A DNA stretch of 64,000 nt from Catenaria anguillulae PL171 (GCA_002102555.1 MCFL01000002.1:620001-684000); one strand, 5' to 3'; positions 1-12,704 are shown, counted from the stretch's first letter. Made by a program: numbers and translations. Notes: generated by a model from the sequence alone, not told the origin.

Positions 1-755
1 TGTGGACATTGCAACTGTTGGTGCGGTTTCCAAATCCTGTTGAACATGCACGATGCGATAGCTCGCATCGGCTGGGGCCAGTCCCAACAAACAAATCACT
101 TCCAGCTGCGAATTAATCAATTGTGCGTGGCGCTAGGGCCGCTCGCTCAGTGTGTGCCACAGGCTGATAACGATTTTGATAGCTTCTCAGTCATTCCACA
201 GACATTCCACCCGGAACCTTAATGCTCGCGTCGTCGCACAGCCGCCAACAGCAGATTATGACATGTCCGCAGCCTCTATTGGTCATTCAGTGGACCACAA
301 ACTCGAGTTACTGGGTGTGATGGGCGTGGCTCGTCGCTGGGGTTTCCATGTATTGCGTGTACCCATAGCTTTTTCGTAACGTTCCCATGCGGCCATCAAC
401 TTTGATTGAGCTGTTGGCAACCCTCCTTTTTCTGCCAGCTCGAGCCCGACTGCTCTGATCATATGTCTCACGTTGCGCCGGTGTGCGTATGCTGACCTGT
501 GAATGCGAGTCCATGATGTGACGAAGAGAAATCGAAAGGAAAACAATTCGAGCGCTTTCTCTGCGAAGTCCTGAACGCCAAAGAAACAAATGGAAACACG
601 GCAAGGAAAAAAAAAAAAAAAGACTCCAGAACCCACAGAAGGAACACAGATTGTGTATGCAACACCTTCAGCTCATATCCTCCTCCTCGGTCATCCGCTG
701 GACCACCGTCAAACCCGCCTCAGACCTGCCCTTGGATTCGGTTTGGCCTTGTACT
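1..755. other. No gene recognised at left edge
   Basis: Only short overlapping open frames without family resemblance are seen on both strands. A run of 15 A lies at 607-621. The stretch probably holds the 3' flank of the WOPR gene and part of a neighbour lying outside the window. Confidence 0.4.
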
Positions 756-2599
756 TCAATCGCTGGTGTTCCTTGCCTCTCCCTGTTCGAATCGACCGTC
801 TCGGTCGCCGATGATGCCGAGTGCCGTCACTCTCACTCTGAGGCATTCAGAGCGCGGTGGTCGAGGGTAGTCGCCGGACACCGGAGGGGGAAAGTAGCTT
901 GACGCCGCCGAGTATGCGGGAGCAGGCGAGGCAACCTGATAACGTACACTGGCTGCGCTTGAAGGCTGCTCAGAGTAAGCAAACGGCGCGGTGACCGGAT
1001 GCGAGACAAGTGGTGAGGTGGAAAATTGTGGATGCGAGGCGACGGCCGTTGGGCGGTAATGAGCCGTAGATGGATGTAAGTGCCAGTGCCAGGACATGAA
1101 GGAGGCGGTGCGCCCGAAATGGGTGCACCATCCGTATGGAGATATGTGCGGGATATGTGGAGAGATCGGGTGGGAAACCGGCAATGCGTGCGACCAGCGC
1201 GATCGGTCGTCATACTGGGGATAGTCTCGGTGGCCTCGCGGTTCGGGAGCAGCCCACGATCTCGGCGACGCATTCCATCGTCGACGTATCCAAGTCTGGT
1301 TTCTTGATAGGTCGCATGATGCCACGAGTGCGCTGTGTGAATGGATGGCGGGACAGGAACAGTTGAGCTGTCGATGCGGTCACTCCAGCAACAGCATTGT
1401 GCGGGCGTGCGGTTGCAGAGTGCGAGAGGCCGTAAGAATCGGGCTGTGTGACGGCTCCTCGACTGCGTTCGGAAGGTTGGCTTGGCTGGAAGCGGATAGA
1501 GATGGTGAGGAACTGTGCTGAGTTTGCCCGGCACCGGCAGATGGACTTGATGGGAAGAAGGCAGGAGAGGCAGTCGGTGATTCTTCACAAGGGCAGATGT
1601 TGTGTTCTTCACCGACAGCATGAGCGGGGTCATGTCAAGACCAGTAAAATAGCTAAAGACAACGGCGGTGCTGACCCAAGTCAGTCGCGAATACGGCCAA
1701 CATAACTTGAGGAAATTGATAATATGCGTACAATCCAGGCTCAATGACAAGTTCCGAGAACTCGGCAGCTTGGGACGGGCGAGGCATTGATGCCTCGCTT
1801 TGCCCGGTGTAGTACGCAATCAAGTGATACTTTTCTCCCTGTCTCGTTTGAAAACTGATTGTCTTCTTTCGAAGAAACAATCGATCAGTGGCAACTGGAA
1901 TGGCTTCGCCATCATTGGTGGGTGGTGGCGACACAGCAAGTTGGAGTCGGTTTGCGATGGTGCAGCACGCAAGTCCATGCCGTCCGGATTCGAGGGTGTG
2001 GCCTGAAGAGTAATTGGAGAAGCTGAAGTCACCGAGTCGGCAACGGTTGTGGTCGTGGTCTTGGCCGAAGTGAATCCCTCGATGGTAGACTTTGAAGTGG
2101 ATGCCGCGGCGACCAATGATGCGACATGTGCGCGTGCCGTGCCTGTCTTTTTGGACGTGGCCAGCTCCTAAGAAAACGACACGGGATCAGGATGAGATTC
2201 CAATGGGCAAGAGATTTGGAACCGAAGAGCAAGGAAACACCTTGTATAAAAAGAAACGGCCCTTCATGCGGCTGTTGCTCCAATGGCGGCCATCGGTCCA
2301 GCGCTTGATCTTTGCCTCGCTTTCGTTCCACACAAACACGGATCCGCTGCGAATGAGGAGCTGCTGGTTTTCGGTCAATCGACGACGAAGGCGGCGAGCT
2401 GTACCGAGTCGAACTGCTTCGACAAGAAGGAGAGCATCATCTACATAGGGAAACACGGAATCGAGACAAAACGAGTAAATGATCGTGGTGGCTGCAGCGG
2501 AATACGGACAGTGTTCCCCTGAGCTGCCGTACCAATGTTGGTTATTGCCCCGAAAAAGGTTTCAAGAGAAGCAATATCAGCGCAGTTTTGGTCCGTCAT
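756..2599 (-). CDS. WOPR-domain (Gti1/Pac2/Wor1 family) transcription regulator
   Basis: Family members bind DNA through the two-part WOPR domain and act as switches of morphology and development (known for Wor1, Ryp1, Gti1, Pac2). The first half starts near ATG 2599 with an ETFFGAITN segment. It crosses a GT-AG intron at 2532-2441 into DDALLLVEAVRLG, then LIRSGSVFVWNE, IKRWTDGRHWSNSRM and GRFFLYK. A second intron follows GRFFLYK, with the next exon starting near 2165. The second half, around 1930-1800, has LFLRKKTISFQ and EKYHLIAYY, typical of the family. A missing base near 1935 separates the two halves. The C-terminal part, from about 1700 to 756, is a Pro/Ser/Tyr/His-rich tail in shifting frames, so its exact path and stop at 756 are uncertain. 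Family assignment is firm; the targets are unknown. Confidence 0.8.
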
Positions 2600-3449
2600 G
2601 AAGTGTCGGTGCGTTGGAATACGGGGGGAATACGAGCTATCACGTATCATCACGGCCACAAGGTGAGTGAACTTGATCGCGGAAGGGAAGTACGCTGTCG
2701 ACACTGGGAAAGGGGTCGAAAGGATTGAGACGAAAAATAGCTGCTGGAGGAGACACTGGCCATATGCATGAACCAGCAAAGGTTCAGGCGGTGGCAAGAC
2801 AGGATGGATGATGATGGAATGGTCGCGAATCCGACGCCATGAATATCAAGGCATGGAAGGGAGATTTCAAGAAAAAGCGGATGAAACCAATGCTGATTTA
2901 CATGATGAGGAGGGTGGCACTGCAGTAGCAAATGTGATGTGAGGTACCAGTTAAAAGTGCAGGATACAGACTGAGGGCCCACGGGATTTCAATAACGTGA
3001 GGTGAAGTTGGCTGGGGGGGGTCGATGCGAGGGATAGGAAATGAACAACTGTAACGAAGTCGGGGTCAGAGGTCTGAGTTAGATGTGTGTCCGTGCAAAT
3101 GTGTTATGTAGTATGAGAAATGTTTGTACGTCAGGCTGACCAACGAAGGTCATAGAGAGAGCGAGAAAGGGCCGGAACTTCCAATGGAAGACGCCCGAAT
3201 GAGAAGGGAAGAGGAAAGGCAATCGAAAGCACCTTCGATCTGACCTGTCAAGCCACAAAGACCACAATCACCTTTCCATCCTCCGCGGACGGATTGTCTT
3301 CGCACATTTACAGGTGAGATTACTATGGCAGAAGCCTCATAGACTTGCGTAAATGATGTCAGGCGATACGCTGACGAAATTCTACTGCTTCAATTTATCA
3401 TTCGCAGCCATGATACACTTTGAACTTTGATGACTTGAAATCTGCATGT
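2600..3449. other. Long upstream region of the WOPR gene, no coding seen
   Basis: About 850 bases separate the WOPR start from the stop of the next minus-strand gene. Short frames exist on both strands but none shows conserved residues or reasonable composition. It is probably 5' leader, promoter and the 3' flank of the upstream gene. Confidence 0.4.
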
Positions 3450-4409
3450 CTATCTTTCGATAGGAGCATGATTGGGATCAACCTTGAACTCACTTCCCAT
3501 CTCGTCGTCCACCTTGAGTTGCATCTGAGCAGGCAAGCTCAACTTTGCGTCCTTCAAGGCCCGATGCTTGACTCGATGCAGGGCTTGCATGGCAAAGAAG
3601 ACGAGGATGGTGGCGACAAACACGCCTGGGTACATGACAGGGCGAGCTCGTGGGTCGGCCGAAGCCATGGGTACACCCACAAACCACTCCTGATGTCGTC
3701 AGGTTAGACAAAATCTTTGGCAGCAAGCAAGTTGGCGCTCGTGCACAGCCCATTGTTCCGTACATGGTTTGAAACACAACTGCCCAGGCCGTGTACAGTG
3801 CCACGAGAAGAATGGTTGGCAGCAACGCCCAAGTGCAGATGCTCATGTTGCCCAGTAGTAATCCACAAGGACGGCAAACCAAGTCACGCCGTGCTTGGCT
3901 GCAGAAACAAAGCGGCCAGCGTCCGAGGACTGAAGCAAAAAGAACTCGAATAAGGTCGCCCAGAAGACAATCGTGACGATCGGATGAAAGGTCACGTTCC
4001 ATGAGTACAGCAGGGAATGACAGAGCGCAAGTGAGCTGGTTGGTGACATTGTGCGGTTGAGCGCTCTCCGCGTTACGAGCAGTGTGACCTGTTTTTGCAT
4101 GAAAGACAGTGAGGGGTCAACGCGGTCATGAAGCTCGAGCGAGTGGTTGCATTACCCCAAAGTAAAGCACGAGACCAATCAAATTCAGATGAGTAAAGTA
4201 TGCAAAATACTCGAGAATTTGCATTCCAGTCCGACCAGGTCGTGAAAAATTGGTCGCCATATCCCCAACCCAGAGTCCGAGAAAGAAGATAAGCTCACGA
4301 CACGTCCTGCAAGCAGGGCTTGGCTCGACACAAGCTTAGAGCCGACGGCATCTTCCGGGTATTGGCCAGCGATGAGTTTTGCCTTGATTGAATTTGCCAA
4401 TTGCATCAT
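3450..4409 (-). CDS. FAR-17a/AIG1 (rolling-stone-like) multi-pass membrane protein, copy 1
   Basis: The reading starts at the paired ATGs 4409/4406 and contains a YPEDAVGS segment. A first hydrophobic helix follows (LLAGRVV...IFFLGLWVGDM, with one base missing near 4290). Next come YFTHLNLIGLVLYF, a SLLYSWNVTFHPIVTIVFW helix, a HGVTWFAVLVDYYW helix, WALLPTILLVALYTAWAVVF, and a last helix YPGVFVATILVFFAMQALH before a polar tail. The order of helices, the central His and the YP before the last helix fit FAR-17a/AIG1/rolling-stone-type proteins, some of which are lipid hydrolases. It is adjacent and parallel to a clear paralogue at 4663-5736. Introns lie near 4150-4020, 3850 and 3695. Substrate and membrane are unknown. 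Confidence 0.55.
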
Positions 4410-4662
4410 GTACGAGCTGACAGTGGGCTGAATGCTGACATGGCTGCATTTGTTTACATATGTACACCAATCGAAACATAAGGCGCGAAACATAGGGCAC
4501 GCGTCACCGCCGACCACTGCAAATTACCCTGCGAACAACGCACTGGGCTGTTCGCCTCTGTAGCGACGCTGGATGGGACATACAACGAAAAGGCACAGAC
4601 GGATGGAATCATAGTACATGTAACGGTGTATGAAAAAAAAGAGTTTCCACTATGCACAACCC

Positions 4663-5736
4663 TTAGGCTCGTTCCAAGAGCTCTGACCCAGACGCAGCAG
4701 AACCGGATGCTGTGATTCCAACCGTCATGGGCATCGCTTGCTTGGTATACTGGGCTGCGGCAGCGAGTGCTGGTGGCAAGTTGAGCGATCGGTGTTTGAA
4801 CATGCGATTGCGGACAAGATGTAAACCGCGAATCAAAAAGAAGGAAATGATGCAAGCAGCCGCAATGCCAGGGTACATGTACGCTGCCGAGGGCCTGGTA
4901 TAGTCGAGGAAACCATAAACCTGCACAAGTACAACAGTGAAAGACAGGCGAAATGAGCACAGAGTTTGACAGCGGAATGACGGCCTCGAGGTCCTAGCCA
5001 ACATACCCACGTCCCGTCCCAAAAGTAGTACAGAATTCCCCATGCGGCATACAACGCAAACAGAATCACGACTGGCAACAATGCCCACGGATTGATGGTC
5101 ATGTATCCCAGTGCGAGCTCGACAAACCAGACGTAAAGCAACGTGATTCCATGCTGTGCGACCGAGAAGAAGCGAGCAAGCTGATTGGTTTGCTTAAAGA
5201 ACCGGTCGCTGAGGAGCGCCCAGTACACGGCAGTGACAATGAAATGAAAAACTGCGTTCCAAGAGTACAGGAGCGAATGCAGAGTGGAAAAGAATGGTGA
5301 AACAGTCGAAGATGCGGTCCAGTTGAAGGATTTGTACGTTATGTGAAGCGTGTACTGACCATGCAACAAGGAAGATAAGGGCAATCATGTGAGCTACTTG
5401 ACGTCCACAACATACATAGCTCTATGGGTAGAGACGTACAATGAGGTAAATGATCAGGCCAATGTGATTCAAGTTAGTAAAGTACTACACATTCATGTGA
5501 TTCACGTCAGTCTGGAAGAAACAGGAAAGATGCCTGCTGGACAAACTCGAGGACGAGGCGGCAAATTGTACAAAGAAGTAACCAGCGTCTTTGCTGGCGC
5601 CCACGTTATCGACAAAATGCATTCCCATGTCGACGGCCAGAACAACGACGAAGAAGAGCAGTCCCAGGACGCGCAAGAGTGCCAGTGTGCGGGCAGACAC
5701 GAAAAGTGATCCGACCGCATCATGCGGGTATGTCAT
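4663..5736 (-). CDS. FAR-17a/AIG1 (rolling-stone-like) multi-pass membrane protein, copy 2
   Basis: Paralogue of the gene just downstream. It starts at ATG 5736 with a YPHDAVGS segment and a first helix LLFFVVVLAVDMGMHF. A GT-AG intron at 5571-5485 joins GYFF to YFTNLNHIGLIIYLI. Further exons give HSLLYSWNAVFHFIVTAVYW, HGITLLYVWFVELALGYM and NPWALLPVVILFALYAAWG. DGTW then joins by an intron (about 5022-4922) to VYGFLDYTRPSAAYMYPG and a final helix, and the protein ends in a Ser/Ala-rich tail. The conserved His in the HGITLL helix is the residue expected to matter if the protein is an AIG1-type hydrolase; that is inference. Tandem duplication explains the pair. The first intron has no counterpart in copy 1. 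Confidence 0.55.
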
Positions 5737-6202
5737 GCGCCCACGATCCGGGTGGTGACAGCCGAGGTCACGGTCATTTTTGCTTGTGGCTTGGGTTGAA
5801 TGTGACGATACAGATGCGATTGCGCTGGCCGGTGCATGCAATTAGGGTAGTTTCATAAGCACAAGGGCATTGAGGAAAGCTCGGGCGTTGCGGATTACAG
5901 AAAGCTAGAGAGACAAGACAGGAGGGCGCATTGTGCACCTTTTGTATTGTGCGGCCGGTGGGTGCCGCAGTGGACGGTCAACCCTTGGCATTGGCGCCCA
6001 GGCGGCGAGCTTTCGAATTGCTGCATGGACAGGATGCTTGGACAAAGAGTGATCGCATGATTCATCTTGTAACGATTGTGGCGCTGCGACCGCTGGGGCC
6101 AATTAATTTGCATGCACCCGAAAAACCGAATGGAATGGATGAATCATTTATGAACATGTGAAAACATTCAGAGGCCTGCGTGTGCATGCTCGCAAATCAA
6201 CA
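5737..6202. other. Intergenic, no gene seen
   Basis: Holds the upstream region of membrane-protein copy 2 and the 3' flank of the Crt10-like gene. Short frames near 5900-6160 on both strands look random. Confidence 0.4.
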
Positions 6203-8083
6203 TCAATCGAGATACTCTGAGCCCGGCACATGCACCATCGGGTCCGGGTCCTCTGCATCAAGCTGTACATTTCCTCCACGGCCGCCCGAGTCGCACACAC
6301 CAATATCGACCCACGTCGCAGACCCATCCATATTCACTGCACCAACCCGATACACGGGCCACTCTGCCTGTGGCTCGCCCGAGATGGTTGGGTCTACGAC
6401 TTTGCGAGGCATCACGAGAAGCCCATACAGCGGGAGCTCGGAAGCGTCGGCCGACGTGATGCTGGGAAATCGGTCGAGAAGCGTCAAGTCGTGCGTGAGA
6501 ATCGGTGCTGCTTGACGCTCATGGGCCGATCTCGCAGTCTTACGATGCGTCTGCTGGCGAGAGCCCGGCATGAGAGGTTCGGATTCGGATGACGATGAGT
6601 TCGATACGGATCCCAATCGAGTTCGTCGTCACCAATGTCCAAATCGTCCTCGTCTCGTCCTCCTCATCCGTCCCTTGCCCGTGATCACTCAGGATATCGC
6701 CCTGTGGCCCGAGCTCGTCCTGCGGCGCATCGCTCGACGCCATGCTCGGTAACTCGTTGCCAAACGACCACAATCCGCCCGCAGCCTCCTCGGCCGCTGC
6801 CTGATCCGCTTCTACCTGCGCTTGGTCGGCCCGCTCATCTTGCTCTTCACGATGTGCAGCCACACCAGGTTGCGGTGGCGGAGATGGTGGGTCCAGGTAG
6901 CCCATGTCCAGGCGGACAATGCCAACTTGGCCGACTTGGTTGGCCAGGATGGCCAGTGGGAGTGTAGGGAGTAACGAATGCAGCATGCTGATGCGCGTCA
7001 TTTGCAAGAGGTAGTAAAACCTTGGACGGTCGGGAAAGATGCGGTCGAGCATACACAAGTCCGAGATGAGTTGGGTGCGGACGGGCTGGACTGGAGGTGT
7101 CGTGGCAGTTGGCTGGGTGCGAGTGGGCGGAGGAAGAGTGAGGAGGTATGCTTGGTTTTGCGTGGTTGCGAGAAGCAGCTCGTCGGGAGTATCGTCGTTC
7201 GGTGAGAGACCGGAAGCAGCGGTCGAGGCATGCTGTGCCGAAGCACGGTTGCGACCGAGATCAAAGAAGAAGCCAGTACTGGGCACAAATTGGACTTGCC
7301 AACCCCATTGGTCCAATGATGTCCATGTGATGCAGGCCCCACTTTGCAGATCCCAAACGCGGCACGAGTGGTCGATGGATACGCTCGCCAGTTTGGAGCC
7401 GTCGGCGTTGAAGGCAATGGAAGGAATATTGTTTGAATGGCCAGTGAGGATGCGCCACGGATCCTTGTCGACAAGTGTGGAGAAGGACGAAGTCGGCGTT
7501 GCAAGAGCGATTGGTCGAAATCGGCAATGTCACCTTGCGGAAATCCCATAGGGAGATAGTGTGAGCATTACAGGACACCGCCAGTCGGTACGTCGGGGCG
7601 TGAAGACTGATTCCCCAGGCCGACTGAGGGCAAGACAGCAGGGCCAGAGGTTGGGTGAGCGACGTTGTTGACCAAACAATCAGCCTGTGACACAAGAACC
7701 TGAGTGAGCCCGAACAGTCATTCGTTCAGGAACCCAAACGATCCGGCAAAGATGTGTAGCGTGAACCTGCCAGCGTCATCTGCAGCGACCAGGACCTCGG
7801 TGGACCCAAGATGCCCGACGAGAATGTGGTTGACGTGAGGGCTATCAGGATGTGCCGCGGGGTGCTTGAGCGGGTCTGTGGCCTTTGCGGTACACTGTAG
7901 GGTGACCGGGTTGAGCCACATGCACTGAATACGGTCCCTTGTGGCAGCAAAGACGAGACCCGGGACAGCGCTGGACACGGCGCAAAGGTTCATCTTCCAG
8001 GGCGCGAACGAATTGGCGATGACGTCCGAGAAGAGGCGGGTCCGGCCCACGCGGTCACAGAAAAAGTGTGGGTGTTGGGTCAT
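6203..8083 (-). CDS. Crt10-like WD-repeat protein
   Basis: In budding yeast Crt10 is a regulator of ribonucleotide reductase genes. ATG 8083 opens an exon containing LVFAATRDRIQCMWL and HVNHILVGHLGSTEVLVAADDAGR, the pattern of this family (intracellular value, then a gene-product strand stating that the link is intact). After an intron near 7717-7685, SAWGISLHAPTYRLAVSCN leads to SLWDFR. A WD40 repeat follows (FNADGSKLASVSIDHSCRVWDLQSG, near 7420-7340), then DQWGWQVQFVP and an acidic, low-complexity stretch. The last part has LLDRFPSITSADASELPLYG and ends at 6203. At least two frame corrections are needed, near 7560 and 6610. It is shorter than yeast Crt10. The family call rests on recalled motif order and should be checked by a profile search; a generic WD40 protein is the alternative. 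Confidence 0.6.
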
Positions 8084-8346
8084 TTTATTTCTTGGGGCAT
8101 CCACTGCTGCACTTGTGAATTCACATTTCACTTACATGTGGATTTCCACCTGGAAGCGACGATGAAGTGAATGACTGGTATTTTACCGGTACCGTAATGC
8201 CCCGAAATATATCATACCGAAGGAAGTCAACCATCATGAGAGGCCCGCCGATCTGTCTGTGTCGCGACCGATGGCCAAGCAAGTCTGTTCCCACTCCCAC
8301 AGTCGCACTCCCATTCCCAGTCCCACCCGTTCCGATACGTGAAGAC
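8084..8346. promoter_or_regulatory. Shared divergent promoter of the Crt10-like gene and CFAP61
   Basis: The 263 bases between the two ATGs must contain both promoters. An in-frame ATG for the plus gene also exists at 8167, which would shorten the spacer to 83 bases, but the protein from 8347 matches the usual CFAP61 start better. No TATA element or known motif is evident. Confidence 0.4.
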
Positions 8347-11300
8347 ATGGACGCAATGCTACGACGTGCAAACTACCTCGATCTGCCCGCCATCCAGCGG
8401 CTGCCTGCCTCCACGCCCGGCCCATGGTGCACGCCAAAGGCCGGTGCATCAGCACTCGCTCGGGACCTCGACACCGCTGTCATCGCACTCGTACTCGAGA
8501 CGCCCGACACTACCGATCCGGATCGAGCAGTCATCCAAGCATTTGCCTGTTTTGGATCCGGCCCCCCTGCCCATCACTTTGGCGACAATGTTCAACGCCG
8601 GCTTCGCAAAGACGGCTGGGATCATTTGATCCACTGTCGATTTGAGGCTGATTCTCTCAAAGTACGTTTGGCCATCTGTGAGAATCTGCTACAAAACAAC
8701 AACAAGTCACTGATAATCTCCGTTGCCTGACAAACAGCGCATCAATACTCTCTTCCTCTGGAGGGTCCACTGCTCACCAGCCATCACTGATCCCACCGGG
8801 TTCCTTCTTCAATCCATCACATCCATTTACACCATCTCGCCCCGTATTCATCACATTGCCCTCTTGAGTGAAAACGACGGCAATTCTGTTCCCGCATGGC
8901 TCTCAGTACCTGTAAAACCTGCGCAACCATCTGTTCCCGTGCCCGAGAACCCATTGTTTTCCCAACCGACACTGCGCCCGTCGCCGGCCGAACACGACCT
9001 GACTCTTCATGTCAACCACCGCAGCCACGTTTTGCCGCCATTGCGCGTGCGTAAGGCCAGGGTCGAGGATTGTGATGACCTCGTCCGCTTTTCAAGCGGC
9101 ACAACGTATGCCCCAAGATACTCACCGGTTGTCAAGCGGCTTTCAGGTAATGGTCCGGCTGACGTGTATGCGTGAAATACTCAGATGCTCCCACCCGATG
9201 CCGGCGACTATCACGTGGCAGAAATTCTCGAAAGCAAAAATCCAAACGTCTTGTCGCTAGTCGCCGAGGCCAACGGAACTGCCATTGGATTTGTCAGTGC
9301 GTCAACCGACGTCAATGTCAGCGCGCTAGCCCAGTCGTTTGCTTTGGACGTCTACTCAGATCTTTTTGACGGTAAGTTTGTGCCACCGCTCATTGACTTG
9401 TGGATTGAGGCGCAGTTTTGACATCGTTCATATCCTCCTCTGTTTTGGCTTCATAGTCCCGGTCCAAGATTCGGCTGAATCAAGCAAGCCTTCCCAGCTC
9501 AACCGTGTCGCGTCCGTGCAAGCGCTCGGCCGAAACATCAGCAGCGCCCGGCAAGGTGACCAAGATCAGGGTGGTGACGAGTCTGGCAGTGGCGAGAGAG
9601 ACGATTCTCCGGCGCTCGTCACCATGACGTCGGCCAATTCGCATCACGGAAGCATTGCCAACTTGGCCAAGGATATGAAGGAGGCACCTGCCGCGCTGCC
9701 ACACCCGCGAGTGCCAACAATCAATCGAGTACATCGCAGAAGCATGAACATGTACAGCCACAGCAACAGCAGCACAATGCTTTCGCCATCAAGCTGTTTT
9801 GCATTGACGACCGTTACGCACACCACAGCTCTGAAATGATTCGTGTGCGTGTCCAAGTCACTGATCTCTCTCTCTCGTTTCACTCGTCTATTCGACCCCC
9901 GAGCCACTCACCCGTTGTTGTTCGACTAGCCCCTCTTCAAAGCCCTCCCAAACCACGACTATTGCCTCCTAACCCAACCCACCCAGTGCCGTGAGCCTGC
10001 GCTCCTCGTGGCGCCTGGCGGCGGCGGCGCATTCACGCGCGTCCCGACGTGCTCAACCAAGTATCCCGGTCATGCTCTCTACCTCGCTCACAGGCACGGA
10101 TGCACAAGCTCTCTGAGCGTGCGTCGCGGCACGCAAAAGGATATCCCTCGCGTCGGCGAGTTCTTGGATGCCGCGTGTGGCACGGGGCAGCAGCCGGACA
10201 AGATCAAGGACGCCTTGAGCGAGTGCGATGCCGAGTTTGAACCTGTCCGACAGTCTGGGTCGACCTTCTTTATTGTCGAGGCGTACGATCAGGTGGTTGG
10301 TGTGTCGCTGGTGAAGCATGCGGATGTGAATCGGATTGCGGCCGAGTTTGATGTGGAGAGGTGGATCGAGCCAAAGGTGCATGATATGCAGGGTCGGTTG
10401 ACCGAGTTGCAGTTTTTGGTGTTGAATCCATTATTCGAGGGTCACGCTCGATGGATACTGCAGGTACGTCCTGTAGGCTCTTCAATGACTTCCACGTTCG
10501 GCCTATTGATGCCATGTTCCTTTAGGATATCATGTACCTTGCGGAATCCTCAGTCTTATTGTACGAGTGCAAGCCACCCTTGGATTACCTGTCGGTCAAG
10601 GTCTTGCGCGAGGAAATGGTGCCGTTGCGACCACGGCGAATGGCGAGGGCAAAGACTTGCATCAATTGGCCTGTACTGCTCATGACCAACAACATTGCCT
10701 TTGAGCCTCGAGTCACGGTGAATACACGGGTGGTCCTTGTTGGGGCGTCTGACTGCAATTTAGCGACCATTGAAGAGCTGATTTTCGTGCGTTCATTGCC
10801 GACTTTCACATGTGCATGCAAGGACTCGTCCAAGCACTCACGTGCAATAGTATGACTTTCAGGACGACCATATCCGCTATGCCAATCTCATATTGATATC
10901 CCCCGAAGGATACACCAACCCAGGCTCCCTCCTGACAACCGCAGGACTGCGTACACTGCCGCGGCCCGACTGCATCGGCTACCCTCTGTACTGTTGCATT
11001 ATCTCCGACTCGATCTCAAGCATTGTCCGGCGCCAGCAGCGCGTTCGGTTGCGCAAGGTCGGGTCTGTCAAGTACGACCAGCTTGTGCTGTCGGTCGGGC
11101 GTGCATTCGCGCACAAGACGTTGGCTCCACCGAGCCACGACACGTCCGTGAGCCATATTCCAAACTTGATTCCCATGGATTTGGCTCATGGCCATCATTT
11201 GGTCAAGGCAAAGGACAGGTATCCCGAAGGCGTCATTGTGGTGGGTGCACAGCCTGAAGCCTGGCATGCTGTGTCAGGTGCGTGTGATCTTTAACTTTCC

Positions 11301-12704
11301 GTGCGGTTACCGAGCGAAAGACTGACTGTTGGTGCTTGTCTCCGGGAACAGTCCTCATTCATAACAATTACCCACCCGCCAACATCACCCACATTGCCGG
11401 ACCGACCAACTCTTGGCCGGCCGACCTGGTTGGCTTTGCATCACAGTTCACGGACGCATACCAGCGCGTCGGCATCCAACTCCTCTGTTTGGAACCGACC
11501 GGACTCGTCAAGTCAGCGCTCGATCGAGTTACGGCGGTGACGGTCCCCGACGGCGACCAGGTCAAGTCCATCAAGTGCGGCCTCGTTGTGCTCGCCAGTG
11601 AAAAGCAAGTGTCAGGTACCAACTTTCGCATCATTCAGGAGGCGTGCCTGGTGTTTGACAATGGCATTGTGATTGGGAGTGGCTTCGAGACGAGCGATCC
11701 GAACATGTACTTGATCGATTCTTGTTGCCGGTGTTGAAGCAACACCCCAAGCTGACATGTATGCTCTGTTTGTGACAGCTTGGCAACCGGCTCTTGTACC
11801 CGATTTTCCCGCAGGGAGGAGATTCCCTGGTACCTCAAGGACGTCTCGAGCCTCGAGGTCGGACAAAAGGCCGCAAAGGTTCTGAAACCGGCCGATTTGG
11901 ATGTGCAATCACAGCGAGCAGATCCAGCCGGTGCTCCGCCGCCTCAGTACTACACGAACCCAGTCGAGCGGCAAGCAAAGGTGGCAGGCGACTTGCACTT
12001 CTACTCGTTCACCGTCCCTGCCCCGTTTGTGACAGCCAAAGATGTCAAGCCACGAGCCGAGCTTGCGACCAATGTGGAGAGCGACAACATGGATGGTGGG
12101 AACGCCAGATTGCTTTCCAAGGTGACCATCACGGTTGATGGACAAGGACGTGTGTCGCGGTTTTCTTACCTGGGAACCAGGCCGCTGGATTTGGGAAGGA
12201 TTCGTGGATTGTTTGGTGTACATGAGCGGTACTTGGGGAGCTAGGATGGTCGATCGGTTCAATGATGGGCTGATTGTCGATTTGTTTGAGTACGCTCGAA
12301 TTGATTGAGATTGAGCAGCGGTTGACAATGAGTGCTAATGATCCGTTTCCGACAGTTACTTGAACCAGCAGCAGTTTGACGTTGTATTTAGCGACCGATT
12401 CCAGTTTGCCATGGAGCAGATGCGTGAAGCTGCCTCGCACAAGGTCAATCGAGCCAGGACGGGTTATCTGCAGAATGGGTCGAGAAGCTGGTTGAAATTG
12501 CGCGGCAGGATCGCGAGGTACGAATACCTCTGTTCAGTCATGCTTTGCAAGCGGCTCATCCTTTTCATTTCACGCAATAAATAGGTCACAAAGGAAGAAA
12601 AGGACGCGCTGCTTCTCAAGTTTGAATCGTCGGGCAATCAAGGCAGAGCAGTGGCGGATCGCATGGTCCGCGACTTGTTCCAAAGCAATCGCGCGTCAGC
12701 TTGA
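8347..12704 (+). CDS. CFAP61: Cilia- and flagella-associated protein 61
   Basis: CFAP61 is an axonemal component of the calmodulin- and radial-spoke-associated complex, needed for spoke 3 assembly and motility. The N-terminal part (8347-9400) shows the acyltransferase-like fold of the family: LRRANYLDLPAIQRL, then RINTLFLW and ITSIYTISPRIHHIALL. A second such unit has LRVRKARVEDCDDL, DYHVAEILESKNPNVLSLV and NGTAIGFVSASTDVN. Another unit at 10100-10900 has VRRGTQKDIPRVGEFLDAA and VVGVSLVKHADVN. From 10890 the C-terminal dinucleotide-binding-like half follows: KYDQLVLSVGRAF, GVIVVGAQPEAW, VLIHNNYPPANITHIAG and VGIQLLCLEP, ending with VRDLFQSNRASA and the stop at 12702-12704. About a dozen small introns and several one-base frame breaks occur, the first clear one near 9085. 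Its presence says the organism builds motile flagella. Confidence 0.85.
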
